A stretch of DNA of 64,000 nt, taken from CAZDET01 sp964504335 (lineage in GTDB: Bacteria; Bacteroidota; Bacteroidia; Chitinophagales; Saprospiraceae). The stretch covers positions 19,532 through 83,531 of the forward strand of contig CAZDET010000018.1 of NCBI GenBank assembly GCA_964504335.1. The letters run 5' to 3'. This document shows positions 1 through 8,900 of this stretch, in pieces. The stretch's first letter is position 1, and each line of letters opens with the position of its first letter. The translations under genes were made by a program, and so were the position numbers. A model generated the notes under the pieces. The model was not told the origin of the DNA. It saw only the letters and a program-made list of their open reading frames with translations, and did not search any database.

Positions 1-288
1 GCCCTTTCCACTATGATCTCCTGGTCTTACTACGGCCTTAAGGCCTGGACCTATTTATTCGGAGAGAGTAAAACCAACGAATATATCTACAAGGCCGTGT
101 TCTGTGTCTTTGTCATCATCGGGTCGGCCATTTCCGCCAAGGCGGTATTCAACTTCGGGGATGCGATGATTTTCGCTATGTGTTTCCCGAACGTGCTTGG
201 GCTGTACTTTTTGCTGCCGAATGTCCGAAATGCGTACAGAGACTACATGGGCCGCATCAAATCCGGGGAGATTGCCCGCTTTGATTAG
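1..288 (+). CDS. Alanine/glycine:cation symporter (AGCS family), C-terminal fragment
   Basis: The frame is open at base 1 and stops with TAG at 286-288, so only the last 95 codons are present. The first residues read ALSTMISWSYYGLKAW, the conserved late block of AGCS sodium:alanine/glycine symporters. Two hydrophobic segments follow, roughly residues 31-50 and 54-70 of this fragment, and then a short polar tail (NAYRDYMGRIKSGEI). In this family the protein sits in the inner membrane and couples import of small neutral amino acids to sodium or proton entry. The gene converges on the MATE exporter gene with only two bases between the stop codons, and no hairpin terminator lies between them. The substrate cannot be told from this fragment. 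Confidence 0.85.
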   Translation, partial: ALSTMISWSYYGLKAWTYLFGESKTNEYIYKAVFCVFVIIGSAISAKAVFNFGDAMIFAMCFPNVLGLYFLLPNVRNAYRDYMGRIKSGEIARFD

Positions 289-290
289 CC

Positions 291-1727
291 CTACACCGTA
301 GCCATTTTCCATTTCCCGCGCCGGAACATCCACAGCGTGAATAATCCTACGGACGTTTCCGAAAAGAATACGGCCCAGAATACCCCCGAGTGCCCCCAAT
401 CGAGTACCAGCGCCAGCAGGTAGGCCAGCGGGATTTGTAGGAGCCAGAAAAAGATCAGGTTGATCCAGGTGGGCGTTCGGGTGTCGCCCGAGCCGTTGAA
501 GGCTTGTACCGAGACCATCCACCAACCGTACACGAAGTAGGAGTAGGACAGAATGCGCACCCATTCGCCACCGATGCGGATAACGTCCGGGTTGTCCGTG
601 AAGATGGCCACCAGCGATTCGTTGAAGAAGAAATACAGGAAGGATACTGCGATGAGAAAAATCATGTTGTACCAGCCGATTGTCCAAACCGCCGATTCGG
701 CGCGATCGGGATTGCCAGCCCCCAGGTTCTGACCGACCAGCGTAGCCGCCGCGTTGGAGAGGCCCCAGGCCGGCATCAGCGTAAACATCATCAGGCGAAT
801 CGTGATGGTGGCGCCCGCCACGGCTACGCTACCCACATCTGCCAGAATGCGCATGAGAAATATCCACGAGGTCATGGCGACGATCATCTGGCCAATTCCC
901 CCTATCGAGGTGCGAATGATGTTGAGTATAATCTCGGCCTCGAAGCGCAGATGCGACAACGTCGCCTGAATGTGTTTGCCCCCCTTTGCCAGTAACCAAA
1001 GCTGGGTCATCACGCCAATCCCCCGACCAACCGTGGTAGCGATGGCGGCTCCTTCGATCCCGAAAGCGGGGATCGGTCCCCAGCCGAAAATCAGCAGAGG
1101 GTCGAGGATGATGTTACAGCCGTTGGCAATCCATAACACCCGCATGGCAATAGCTGCATCACCGGCACCCCGGAAGATGGCGTTGATCACAAAAAGAAGC
1201 AGAATAATGGCATTGCCACCCAGCATCCACTGCGTGTAGCGGTACCCGTTGGTGATGCTCCAGGCGTCTGCACCCATGATGGCCAGAAGGTCCTTCGCGA
1301 AAAAGACACCGGCAACGGTAAAGGGGATCGAAATCAAAAGCGCAAGCAGAATGGATTGCACTGCCGTTCGGGATGCTTCCTGCTGGTGTTTTTCACCAAT
1401 CCGGCGTGCGACGATAGCGGTCACCGCCATTGCCAGGCCCATTGCCATAGAGTATAGCAGAAAAAGATAGGTCTCCGTGAGGCCGACGGTAGCTACTGCC
1501 GAAGGCCCCAGCTTGCCCACAAAATAAATATCGACCACCGCAAAAGTAGACTCCATAACCAACTCGAGGATCATGGGTACTGCCAGTAGAAAAATGGCCC
1601 GCTTGAGGTTGATTTGCGTGTAGTCGGCCTCCGTTCCGCGAATGGCTTCTTTGAGCGCTTGCCAGGTAGTCCTTCTGGATGTTGCTTCCTCCTGCTCGAG
1701 TATTGGAATTTCCGGTTGTTTATCCAC
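291..1727 (-). CDS. MATE-family multidrug/cation antiporter
   Basis: This 478-residue polytopic protein has the twelve-helix hydrophobicity of the MATE (multi-antimicrobial extrusion) family and its usual length of about 450-480. The first core helices carry the family block VPMILELVMESTFAVVDIYF, with VGKLGPSAVATVGLTE just after. A second related half begins near residue 270 (IRTSIGGIGQMIVAM), the internal duplication typical of MATE transporters. Members export cationic drugs or metabolites in exchange for sodium or protons across the inner membrane. The start used is GTG at 1727, because no ATG occurs before the first membrane helix; a polar N-terminus of about 45 residues precedes that helix. 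The substrate is unknown. Confidence 0.9.
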   Translation of the reverse strand: MDKQPEIPILEQEEATSRRTTWQALKEAIRGTEADYTQINLKRAIFLLAVPMILELVMESTFAVVDIYFVGKLGPSAVATVGLTETYLFLLYSMAMGLAMAVTAIVARRIGEKHQQEASRTAVQSILLALLISIPFTVAGVFFAKDLLAIMGADAWSITNGYRYTQWMLGGNAIILLLFVINAIFRGAGDAAIAMRVLWIANGCNIILDPLLIFGWGPIPAFGIEGAAIATTVGRGIGVMTQLWLLAKGGKHIQATLSHLRFEAEIILNIIRTSIGGIGQMIVAMTSWIFLMRILADVGSVAVAGATITIRLMMFTLMPAWGLSNAAATLVGQNLGAGNPDRAESAVWTIGWYNMIFLIAVSFLYFFFNESLVAIFTDNPDVIRIGGEWVRILSYSYFVYGWWMVSVQAFNGSGDTRTPTWINLIFFWLLQIPLAYLLALVLDWGHSGVFWAVFFSETSVGLFTLWMFRRGKWKMATV

Positions 1728-1806
1728 CTGCTGCTTGATTTGAGACGGTTATCCAATTGCAGGGCCGGTAGGAAAGTTCCCGGTTTTTCAACTAATTGCT
1801 ACGACG

Positions 1807-2499
1807 TCAAAACCTAATAACAGATCTATTCCAAAACCGAACCCGCTCCGGAAACAACACAAATTGCAACCAGTGCCAAAATAAGGCAAGCAGCACACCA
1901 ATTATTGATCCGAAAAGAACATCTTCCACAAAGTGCTGTACCAGATAAACTCGGCTGATTGCCACGATTAAGGCCAGGCCAAACAGCCCGACGGCAGTCC
2001 ATCCTTTTTGCGATGAACTAAAGGCCAGAAAACCAAACAGCGCGAAGGCGGACAGGGTATGGCCGCTCGGAAAACTCGTAAGCCCTTCGGCTAATTGGTA
2101 GCCTTCTTGTATTTGTAATTCTTCCCACCGATTGAGTCGTTGGAAGTACGTCATTGGGCGCTCTTGCAAGAACAGCGCTTTGGTCAGATGACTTAACCCG
2201 AGAGCGGAAAATCCGATCAGAGGAACCACCAATACGGTGCGGAATTGTACGAACAATAATAGGAGAGTCAGAATGAGATAGGTGATGGGTTCCCCCAAAC
2301 GAGTTCCATAAAGGAAAAACCAATCGAAGACCGGGCTGCGCCGGGCATTCATCCACAGAATGCCATCTCCGTGAGCGGTCTGTAACAGGAAAAGGAGTCC
2401 AATCACCAGATAGAGCGCAAGGAGGATAAAAAAAATGCGATTCTTTGGAAGAAAGCGGCTTGACCGCCCCTCAGGGGAAATGTTAGGTGGTGGCAGCAT
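1807..2499 (-). CDS. PAP2-superfamily membrane phosphatase
   Basis: This 230-residue membrane protein carries the three PAP2 phosphatase signatures in order: KALFLQERP (KxxxxxxRP) near residue 107, PSGH near residue 144, and SRVYLVQHFVEDVLFG (SRxxxxxHxxxD) near residue 182. About six hydrophobic helices surround them. Family members dephosphorylate lipid phosphates such as undecaprenyl pyrophosphate or phosphatidic acid at the periplasmic face of the inner membrane; lipid A phosphatases are another option. The gene overlaps the end of the upstream LptF/LptG-type permease gene by 17 bases on the same strand, so the two are probably co-transcribed and translationally coupled. That neighbour suggests a role in envelope lipid or lipopolysaccharide handling, which is inference. 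The exact substrate cannot be read from sequence. Confidence 0.9.
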   Translation of the reverse strand: MLPPPNISPEGRSSRFLPKNRIFFILLALYLVIGLLFLLQTAHGDGILWMNARRSPVFDWFFLYGTRLGEPITYLILTLLLLFVQFRTVLVVPLIGFSALGLSHLTKALFLQERPMTYFQRLNRWEELQIQEGYQLAEGLTSFPSGHTLSAFALFGFLAFSSSQKGWTAVGLFGLALIVAISRVYLVQHFVEDVLFGSIIGVLLALFWHWLQFVLFPERVRFWNRSVIRF

Positions 2500-4204
2500 G
2501 AGGCTTCTGTTTACGGCGGCGCCACAAACGACGGAAGAACTGAAAATAGCGATCGGAATCGATCACCTTGGAGTCGTTCATCGCCCGAATGGTGAGGATT
2601 AGTCCGATGGGAAACAAGACCAGACAAGGCATCCAGGCTGCGAGCGCTGCGGGTAGCTTAAAGGATTCGGCTAGTTTTTGGCAAAAAATGGTCAGAATGA
2701 CGAAAATCATGAAGAAAATAATCGATACGAGGATGGGGTACCCGAAGCCGCCCTTTCGCACAATAGCGCCCATCGGCGCGCCGATAAACACAAAGATGAT
2801 GCACACCACCGCCATGCTGTATTTGCGGTAGAGGTCGTACACGTGCTTGACCCGGTTTTCGGCCATGCGATCGAGAGTCCGCTCCGCGGATTCAGCCTGG
2901 CTCTGAATGCTGCGGGCCGTCGATTGGGCCCGATTAAAAATGCGGTCGCGTTTCTGTATAGACAGTCCCAATAACAGGCTATCCAACGGAAGGGGATGAT
3001 CGGTCATCCGGAGTAACACCTTTTCTTCAGTGCTTATTTTTCGGTCCTCTTCTTTAGGCTGGAGGCGTTGCTGCTCGAGGGTTGCCCGGAAAGTAGCTTC
3101 TTGGTTGTCGGGGGCAGAAATTCCGGGCGGTTTGGAGTCGTATTCCACCTCTCGGATGCGCGCTCGCATTGCCGGGGTATCAAGTGGCTGGATCGCATTG
3201 GAATCGGTAGATACGGGCAGGGTGTCCTTGAGTCCGTATCGAATCGAGTCGGTTTCCGATAATACGGGAGAAGCGGGCTGGTTGCGGGATAAACTTGTAT
3301 CGGGTTCCACAAAGGAAAAGTAAACTGCTACGTGATTCGCCAGCCCGATGCGCCGCTCTTCGATGTGGTACTCAATCGAATCGATGGCAGTGGCCAGTTG
3401 ACTGCTGCTCATCATGCTGCGGTTTTGCTCGAAGAGCTTTTCGTTGGTACGGGCGAGCTGAAATTCGCTCAGATCGAACACTTTTGTCCAACTATCAAAG
3501 GAGGTCCTTACAAACGGATAGCCGTCGCGGCGCCCGGCGGTGGGCTGCATTTCCGAATATTGATAGCCATCCTGGAGATTCATCACAAAGTACCGCCCGT
3601 CGGGGGAGGCAAACATTTCCCCTTCGCCGGCCACAATGGCGCTGAGCTGCCCCGTATTACTCTGAGTATGATCGTAAATCAACACATCGTTGATCGTGCG
3701 GCCGTCTCCCTTTTTACTGCCGATATGAATGGCGTAATCGGAGAAGTCGTAATTGAACATCCCCGCATCCAGGCTGAGTGCCGGTTTCTTCTGTTGGATG
3801 TCGTACATCCTGGACCCGAACTTCAGGTTGGCTACCGGAATGACGTAGTCCGAACACAGCCACGATACGATAGTCATCGCCAGCCCGAAGAATACAATCG
3901 GCCGCATCACGCGCAATAGCCGGACGCCCGCCGACTTAAAGCTCGATAATTCGTAATGCTCCGCCAGTCCTCCCAGTACCATTACCGAAGAAATCAACAC
4001 TGCCAGCGGCAAGGCCATCGGCACCAACCCAACGCACTTGTAGGCCAGCAATTCCACCAGCAGGAAAAAACCCACTCCCTTCCCCGCGATATCGTCGATG
4101 TAGAGCCAGAGGATTTGCATGAGCAGCACGAAAATGGCAATCAAAAACGTAACGATAAAGGGCGGTACGAAGGTGGCGACCATCAATTTGTCCAGCTTCT
4201 TCAT
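2483..4204 (-). CDS. LptF/LptG-family lipopolysaccharide export permease
   Basis: This 573-residue protein has the YjgP/YjgQ (LptF/LptG) plan. Three N-terminal helices, including LVPMALPLAVLISSVMVLGG, are followed by a long periplasmic region from about residue 125 to 465 and three C-terminal helices that contain KYSMAVVCIIFVFIGAPMGA. In the Lpt complex these permeases pair with the LptB ATPase to extract lipopolysaccharide from the inner membrane. The periplasmic part is much longer than in the roughly 360-residue Escherichia coli proteins. It carries a polar, proline- and serine-rich insertion (about residues 295-400) and a probable helical stretch before the last helices. The start ATG at 4204 immediately precedes the first helix. 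It overlaps the downstream PAP2 gene. LptF and LptG cannot be distinguished safely here. Confidence 0.85.
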   Translation of the reverse strand: MKKLDKLMVATFVPPFIVTFLIAIFVLLMQILWLYIDDIAGKGVGFFLLVELLAYKCVGLVPMALPLAVLISSVMVLGGLAEHYELSSFKSAGVRLLRVMRPIVFFGLAMTIVSWLCSDYVIPVANLKFGSRMYDIQQKKPALSLDAGMFNYDFSDYAIHIGSKKGDGRTINDVLIYDHTQSNTGQLSAIVAGEGEMFASPDGRYFVMNLQDGYQYSEMQPTAGRRDGYPFVRTSFDSWTKVFDLSEFQLARTNEKLFEQNRSMMSSSQLATAIDSIEYHIEERRIGLANHVAVYFSFVEPDTSLSRNQPASPVLSETDSIRYGLKDTLPVSTDSNAIQPLDTPAMRARIREVEYDSKPPGISAPDNQEATFRATLEQQRLQPKEEDRKISTEEKVLLRMTDHPLPLDSLLLGLSIQKRDRIFNRAQSTARSIQSQAESAERTLDRMAENRVKHVYDLYRKYSMAVVCIIFVFIGAPMGAIVRKGGFGYPILVSIIFFMIFVILTIFCQKLAESFKLPAALAAWMPCLVLFPIGLILTIRAMNDSKVIDSDRYFQFFRRLWRRRKQKPHAATT

Positions 4205-4239
4205 AACCTAAATCAAACTAACGAATGAGACTGGTCCTT

Positions 4240-4320
4240 TGGTTGAATGTGTCGATATTTCAATGTGCCAATATGCCGATTTATTAGCACATTAGCACAT
4301 CGATACATTAGCACATTGCC
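4240..4320. repeat. Short interspersed repeat cluster (ATTAGCACATT units)
   Basis: The leader of the next gene contains several copies of a short word. ATTAGCACATT occurs twice near 4284 and 4308, a partial copy TTAGCACATC lies between them, and a near-inverted copy AATGTGCCAAT lies near 4262. The last unit ends immediately before the ATG at 4321. Such clusters often fold into cruciforms or RNA hairpins. Whether this one affects translation of the downstream gene is unknown. Confidence 0.6.
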
Positions 4321-5121
4321 ATGTCTATCCAAGATCTCCATCAACTCCTCGACGAAGCCAGCTTCAAGCTCCGCTCGGCTACCTTGAGCGATCCATTCAT
4401 CAGTCAAGCCGATTTAAAGGCCCTGCTCGAAGGAAGCGAGGGCAGTGAACGTCAATTGTTGGAGGCGCTCTATCAATTGGCGCGAGCCATCGAGCCGGAA
4501 ACGGGCGGCCGCATTACGCGCAGTGACATCGATCGGGCAGCTGTCTACATTCGCGAACAACTGCTACCCCAGTTGGCCCTTCCGGCCGAGCCCCTATCTA
4601 CCGATGAGCAGGCGCGCCTCGCCCCCTTTGGAAAGGCCGCCGTCGGCTTCGCAAGGGCTTGGAAGTCCTACGCCCTCGACCGACCTAGCCAATCAGCGGA
4701 ATCCATTGTCTCCAGCTTACGCCCGCTGCTGGAAGGCTTGCACTACAATAGCTTCTATCAAGACCAGGCCGATATTCAGGCGTACTGGGTGCAACGACCG
4801 CTGTCCGAACTGAGCGAAGAAACCTTCTTATCCGCCCTCTACCGATCACAAGAGCGCGAGTTATTCGATATCCTCAACTATCTGGAAAATCCGCGTACCG
4901 TCACTCCGGTCGATCAGTTCTTATTCAACTTCCTCGACGTGCAGGCCGATGATCGCATCGAACAAGCCTACCAGGTCATTGAACTCCTCCTCCAACAACT
5001 CCACGACCTCCGCCAGTTTCGCTTCGATTCCAACCACTTCGAAACCACCACCTGGATCATCGCCGGTCTGAGCCGGGATCAGCAATTGGTCTTTCTAATG
5101 CAACGAGTTTTTTGGACGTGA
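4321..5121 (+). CDS. Hypothetical alpha-helical protein
   Basis: I do not recognise a family. The 266-residue product has no signal peptide and no membrane segment, so it is probably cytoplasmic. It is acidic, rich in leucine, glutamine and glutamate, and predicted by eye to be almost wholly helical. Two halves seem to exist: residues 1-130 with several short amphipathic helices, and residues 130-266 that include RPLSELSEETFLSALYRSQE and a tryptophan-containing C-terminus ending VFWT. The gene stands alone between the leftward lpt-type gene and the tmRNA gene. Both flanks hold small palindromic repeats. Codon use looks like that of its neighbours, and the ORF is intact and GC-rich, which supports a real gene. 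Confidence 0.7.
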   Translation: MSIQDLHQLLDEASFKLRSATLSDPFISQADLKALLEGSEGSERQLLEALYQLARAIEPETGGRITRSDIDRAAVYIREQLLPQLALPAEPLSTDEQARLAPFGKAAVGFARAWKSYALDRPSQSAESIVSSLRPLLEGLHYNSFYQDQADIQAYWVQRPLSELSEETFLSALYRSQERELFDILNYLENPRTVTPVDQFLFNFLDVQADDRIEQAYQVIELLLQQLHDLRQFRFDSNHFETTTWIIAGLSRDQQLVFLMQRVFWT

Positions 5122-5123
5122 AC

Positions 5124-5256
5124 AGGTGGTGAGGTGGTCAGAATGAGAGGTAGGGAACTTTTGGCCATGTCAAATGTTTTAAGATTAGGATTTTGCCAAA
5201 AGTGGTAAACTCATAGTTAGTTGACAACAACTCACTACCTCACCACTTCACCACCT
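5124..5256. repeat. Nested inverted repeat element upstream of ssrA
   Basis: The outer arms are AGGTGGTGAGGTGGT at 5124-5138 and ACCACTTCACCACCT at 5242-5256; the second is the reverse complement of the first at 14 of 15 positions. Inside them, ACTTTTGGC at 5157-5165 and GCCAAAAGT at 5195-5203 form a perfect 9-base inverted repeat. The whole is about 133 bases, AT-richer in its core, and fills most of the space between the hypothetical gene and the tmRNA. It has no coding potential and looks like a small palindromic mobile or REP-like element. Confidence 0.6.
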
Positions 5257-5264
5257 CATTATCT

Positions 5265-5638
5265 GGGGACGTACAGGTATCGACAGGGAAGTGAACGGTA
5301 TAGTAAGCATGTCGGAGCAAGATGGTTACTCCGTTAAAAAATACGATCGAACCTCTTTTATATGGCGAAGCTAACTACGCCATGGCTGCCTAAGACCAGG
5401 TCTTAGAATGCCTTTGTGCCGCGTGTTTGATGTCTACTACACAATGCGTCGCATACCATAACCTCGTAGGCTGGCCCGCTGTCCTGCTCTGAACAGGGGG
5501 TGAGATTTAGGAGCTAAGGTGTGGTCTCGGGTGCGTGAGCAAACCTACCCCACACTCGAAAATCTCAATTGGTCAATAAGCATGTAGAAAGCTGTATCGT
5601 GCTTTTGCTGGACGCGAGTTCGACTCTCGCCGTCTCCA
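5265..5638 (+). ncRNA. ssrA: Transfer-messenger RNA (tmRNA)
   Basis: The 5' end GGGGACG (5265-5271) pairs with CGTCTCC (5631-5637) as a seven-pair acceptor stem with one G-U pair. A T-arm follows the tRNA rule: GCGAG (5614-5618), loop TTCGACT, CTCGC (5626-5630). The tag reading frame at 5364-5393 encodes GEANYAMAA and ends in TAA, matching the Bacteroidota form of the degradation tag, which starts with glycine and ends in AA. With SmpB this RNA rescues stalled ribosomes and marks the unfinished peptide for proteolysis. CCA is not encoded directly after the discriminator A, so it is probably added enzymatically. The end at 5638 is inferred from the acceptor stem. Confidence 0.96.
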
Positions 5639-5650
5639 CAATCAGAAAAA

Positions 5651-5683
5651 AGCCCGGATCGCGCAAGCGGCCGGGCTTTTTGG
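5651..5683 (+). terminator. Rho-independent terminator of ssrA
   Basis: AGCCCGG (5651-5657) and CCGGGCT (5671-5677) form a perfect seven-pair stem. An A-run precedes it and a T-run follows it. It lies 12 bases after the tmRNA 3' end and should stop the tmRNA transcript. Confidence 0.9.
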
Positions 5684-5940
5684 TTGCTATACTAACGGGC
5701 CAATACCTGTCCGAACCACGGCCTCTAAGCAAAAAATCCCCAATTTTCGGGCTAATACACTAAAAAATCCAGGTTTTCCAGGATATGATGAATTTCAGTG
5801 GAATAGTACATTTGCTTCATAGCCTTTCCCGAAATCAATATCCCGATCTGTTTGCCAGGCTTCCTGCCCCGACGGGACTAGCCATTGCTTTTCGTAAATA
5901 ACTTCATGTTTCCTCTGGGAATCATGTCAGATTGCCACCC
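5684..5940. other. Intergenic region before the 22 kb cluster
   Basis: These 257 bases hold no convincing ORF or RNA. They must contain the promoter of the large gene cluster that follows, but I could not identify a clear Bacteroidota-type promoter (TTG, spacer, TAnnTTTG). The only local structure is a run of A-rich words near 5730-5770. Confidence 0.5.
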
Positions 5941-8900
5941 ATGACCCGAGCCCAACTTTTAGCTCAACAATCCAAATACCTCACCTTCCTGCCCCATGTG
6001 CGGGCGCAGTTCGGTCAACTACCTGGTGTCCTCACCATTGGATTGGGTGCGAAAGAAAAAGGCGGAAAGCTGCTGGATCAGTGGGCTTTCCGGTTTTACG
6101 TGAGCCGAAAACGAACGCATTCCGATCTTCCCGAAGCCGAGCGCATTCCCAATCACCTCTTCGGCCTTCCTACTGATGTCATCTCCCATTTCGAGCACGA
6201 AGCCCTGACTTGTCCGGTGGATCAACTAGATATTCAGGATGGTGAATTTCGCGATTTGGGCATTCGTGGTGGGATCAGCATCCGCAACGAATACTTCGAC
6301 AACGACCATCCCGCCGGCTACGGCACCCTGGGCATTCTGGCCCGGCGCAAGAGCGATAATGCCCTCGTCGGCCTGACTTGCGCGCACGTGGTTAACGCAG
6401 CGGCAACCTCTCTGACCGCCGTAGACACTAAAATTGGCCAACCCCGCTACTGGATCAGTTGCTGCTGTTGCCCAAGGGGGTATATCGGGGATGTGAAGAA
6501 GGCCACGGCTACCGATGAACTGGATTGTGCCCTCATCGAAATCCACGAAGATATCCGCAACAAAGTGGCGGAACACAGTACCGAAAACAAAATTGAAAGT
6601 ATCGCTGAAGCGATTTCCGGGGCCGCTCCGGTCATTTGTTTCGACGAAGTGCGAAAGTACGGCCGGGCCACCGGACTCACTACCGGACGAGTCGCGGATG
6701 TCGCCTACGGCGACAATCAAATGCTCATCGAGCGAACCGGACCGGATGCCAACGCCCCCTTCGCCTGTCACGGCGACTCCGGTGCGGTCATTCTCAATTC
6801 GGCCAATCAGGTAATCGGACTGTTGGTGGCCGGAGCTCAAATCACGGATGTTTCAGGCAACAAGCAGCCCCTCACCAAAGCGATTGCTACCTATATCAAG
6901 CCGGTGATGGAAGACCTCGGCATCACTATTGCGGGTACCGATGCCGTGGATATTGGACCGCCCGTCGGCGGTGGAGGGGCCGGATGCGAACTTCACGCCT
7001 GGCCCGGAGGCCATGCCGATACGGCCCTCAACCCGGTGGAAGTATTTGATAGTACCGATTTTGGACTTTCGGGTAATGTAGACTGGGACATCTCCGAAGG
7101 TGCCGCCGGGGCCACCATTATAGAAACCAATGGCCAGACAGCCAGCAATCGATCCAGCATCTCCGTGCGCTACGATACCACCTCGGCGTCCCGCAATGCC
7201 ACGGATGCCGTTTGGGTGAAAGCGACTAACGGAACCGATGAGGTCACCAAATTCCGAACCGTTTTCACCATTACTCCGAGGGCAGTCAACACCTCCGGGG
7301 CACTGGATAGTGATAATGCCCTGCGCTTTGCCGCCACCGGCGGAAGCACCGATCAGGCGGGCGTGGCTGTGCCGGGAACAGACGGCGCCACCTGGTTTTT
7401 GGCCAAGGCCGAAATTGCTTTCGAGGTACTGCCGGAAGGTATCAATTGGGCGGGCAGCGGTGCCATCACCTTTGTGCCCGGCGCACCCGGTGGAGTAGAG
7501 GGCAACATGGCCGCCCGCCGCCAGACTCAGTTTACCAAGGGCGAGCAAGCCAGTGGAGCTGCCAACCGCACCCACACCAGCGAGGCCGATTGGGTGTCGG
7601 CAGGAGATAGCACCGCCGACGACTACCAAGGAGCCACGCCGGCGGTACCCAACGAAATATTCCGTCTTGCCAACGAGGGGTTCGATCCAGCTAACCTGCT
7701 GCAAGCTTACTGGAGGGCCGACTTTCGGGATTACCTCGAATTTCACAACGGAACGGCCTGGGTACGCATCACTCCCTACGCCGAATGGCACGCCAACCTC
7801 ACCGCTACACTGAGCGGCAGCGGCAATCCACCTCCCTCCGTAGGAACACCCAACACCAGCGGAACCGGAGCGACCACCGAAGATATTCCCAACCAGACGC
7901 CCACCGTTACCCTCACCAATTCCTTCATCGAAGTCAAACCGGGCGAGCAAGTCACCCTGGCCGCCACCTCAGCGGACCCAGACAACGATGCCGTAACCAT
8001 CCACTGGGCACAAACCGATGGGCCCAACGTCGCCCTAAGCAGCCCCACGGGTGATTCGGTCACCTTCAACGCACCCAACGACGATTTCCAATTCAAATTC
8101 ACCGCCACCGCCGACGATGGGACGGGTGGCCTGCCCCGTACTGCCGGCAATCACCAAAGTGCCGCAGAGGAGGTGGTTGTCAATGTGATCGAATGGGATA
8201 ATATCGGCGGCGGTGATCCCGTGCCTGAACGCAACATGACCGAAGATTTCAATGCCGCCGATTTCGGCATTGGTGCGGGAGCACTCAACTGGGATGTTAC
8301 TACTGGCAACGTGAATGCGGTTATTATCGAAGCAGATGGTGCACCTGTCGCCCCGACCGGTACCCACAATGGGGCTTCTACCATTAAGGTGCGCTACGAC
8401 AATCAATCCGGTAATCTTACTCGTGCCCAAACCGTCCGCATTCAGGCTACCCACCCCGGCACGGGGCGATCGTGGTTTAAACGGCGCACAGTATTCAGAG
8501 TGCTGGTGGCCGTCCACGCCACTGATACAAAGTCTCATTGGATTGCTAGTAATCAGGGAGCGACCGGGATGGACCATTTTTGTACGGCCAAGCAGGCTGG
8601 TAATCTGATCTTAGATGCCACATTGATTCCCAACCCTCCACATGCCGATGTCGGCTGGACAGCGACCGGTAGGGCCATTACCGTGCCTTCTGTGGGTGCC
8701 GATCGAACCACCGCTCACATCAACCGAAATCCGGGGGCGGGCATGCGAATACCTGTAAAAGTGCAAGTTGATGGAGATGATGTGTATGAATGCCTTGTCT
8801 GGATCATTTGGTCTACATCAGCCGCAGTGGCCATACCCATTCCGACTCCGGTGGTTCCTGGAGCCACCAGCACCGCTGTATCGGGGGGGTACGACTTTAC

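Noticed and set aside
5569..5763. 64-codon frame overlapping the tmRNA 3' end and its terminator
   Set aside because: It lies inside the structured RNA and terminator, so it is not a gene.
6853..7950. Minus-strand frame of 365 codons within the first protease
   Set aside because: Glycine-rich shadow of the opposite coding strand, without domain or start-site support.
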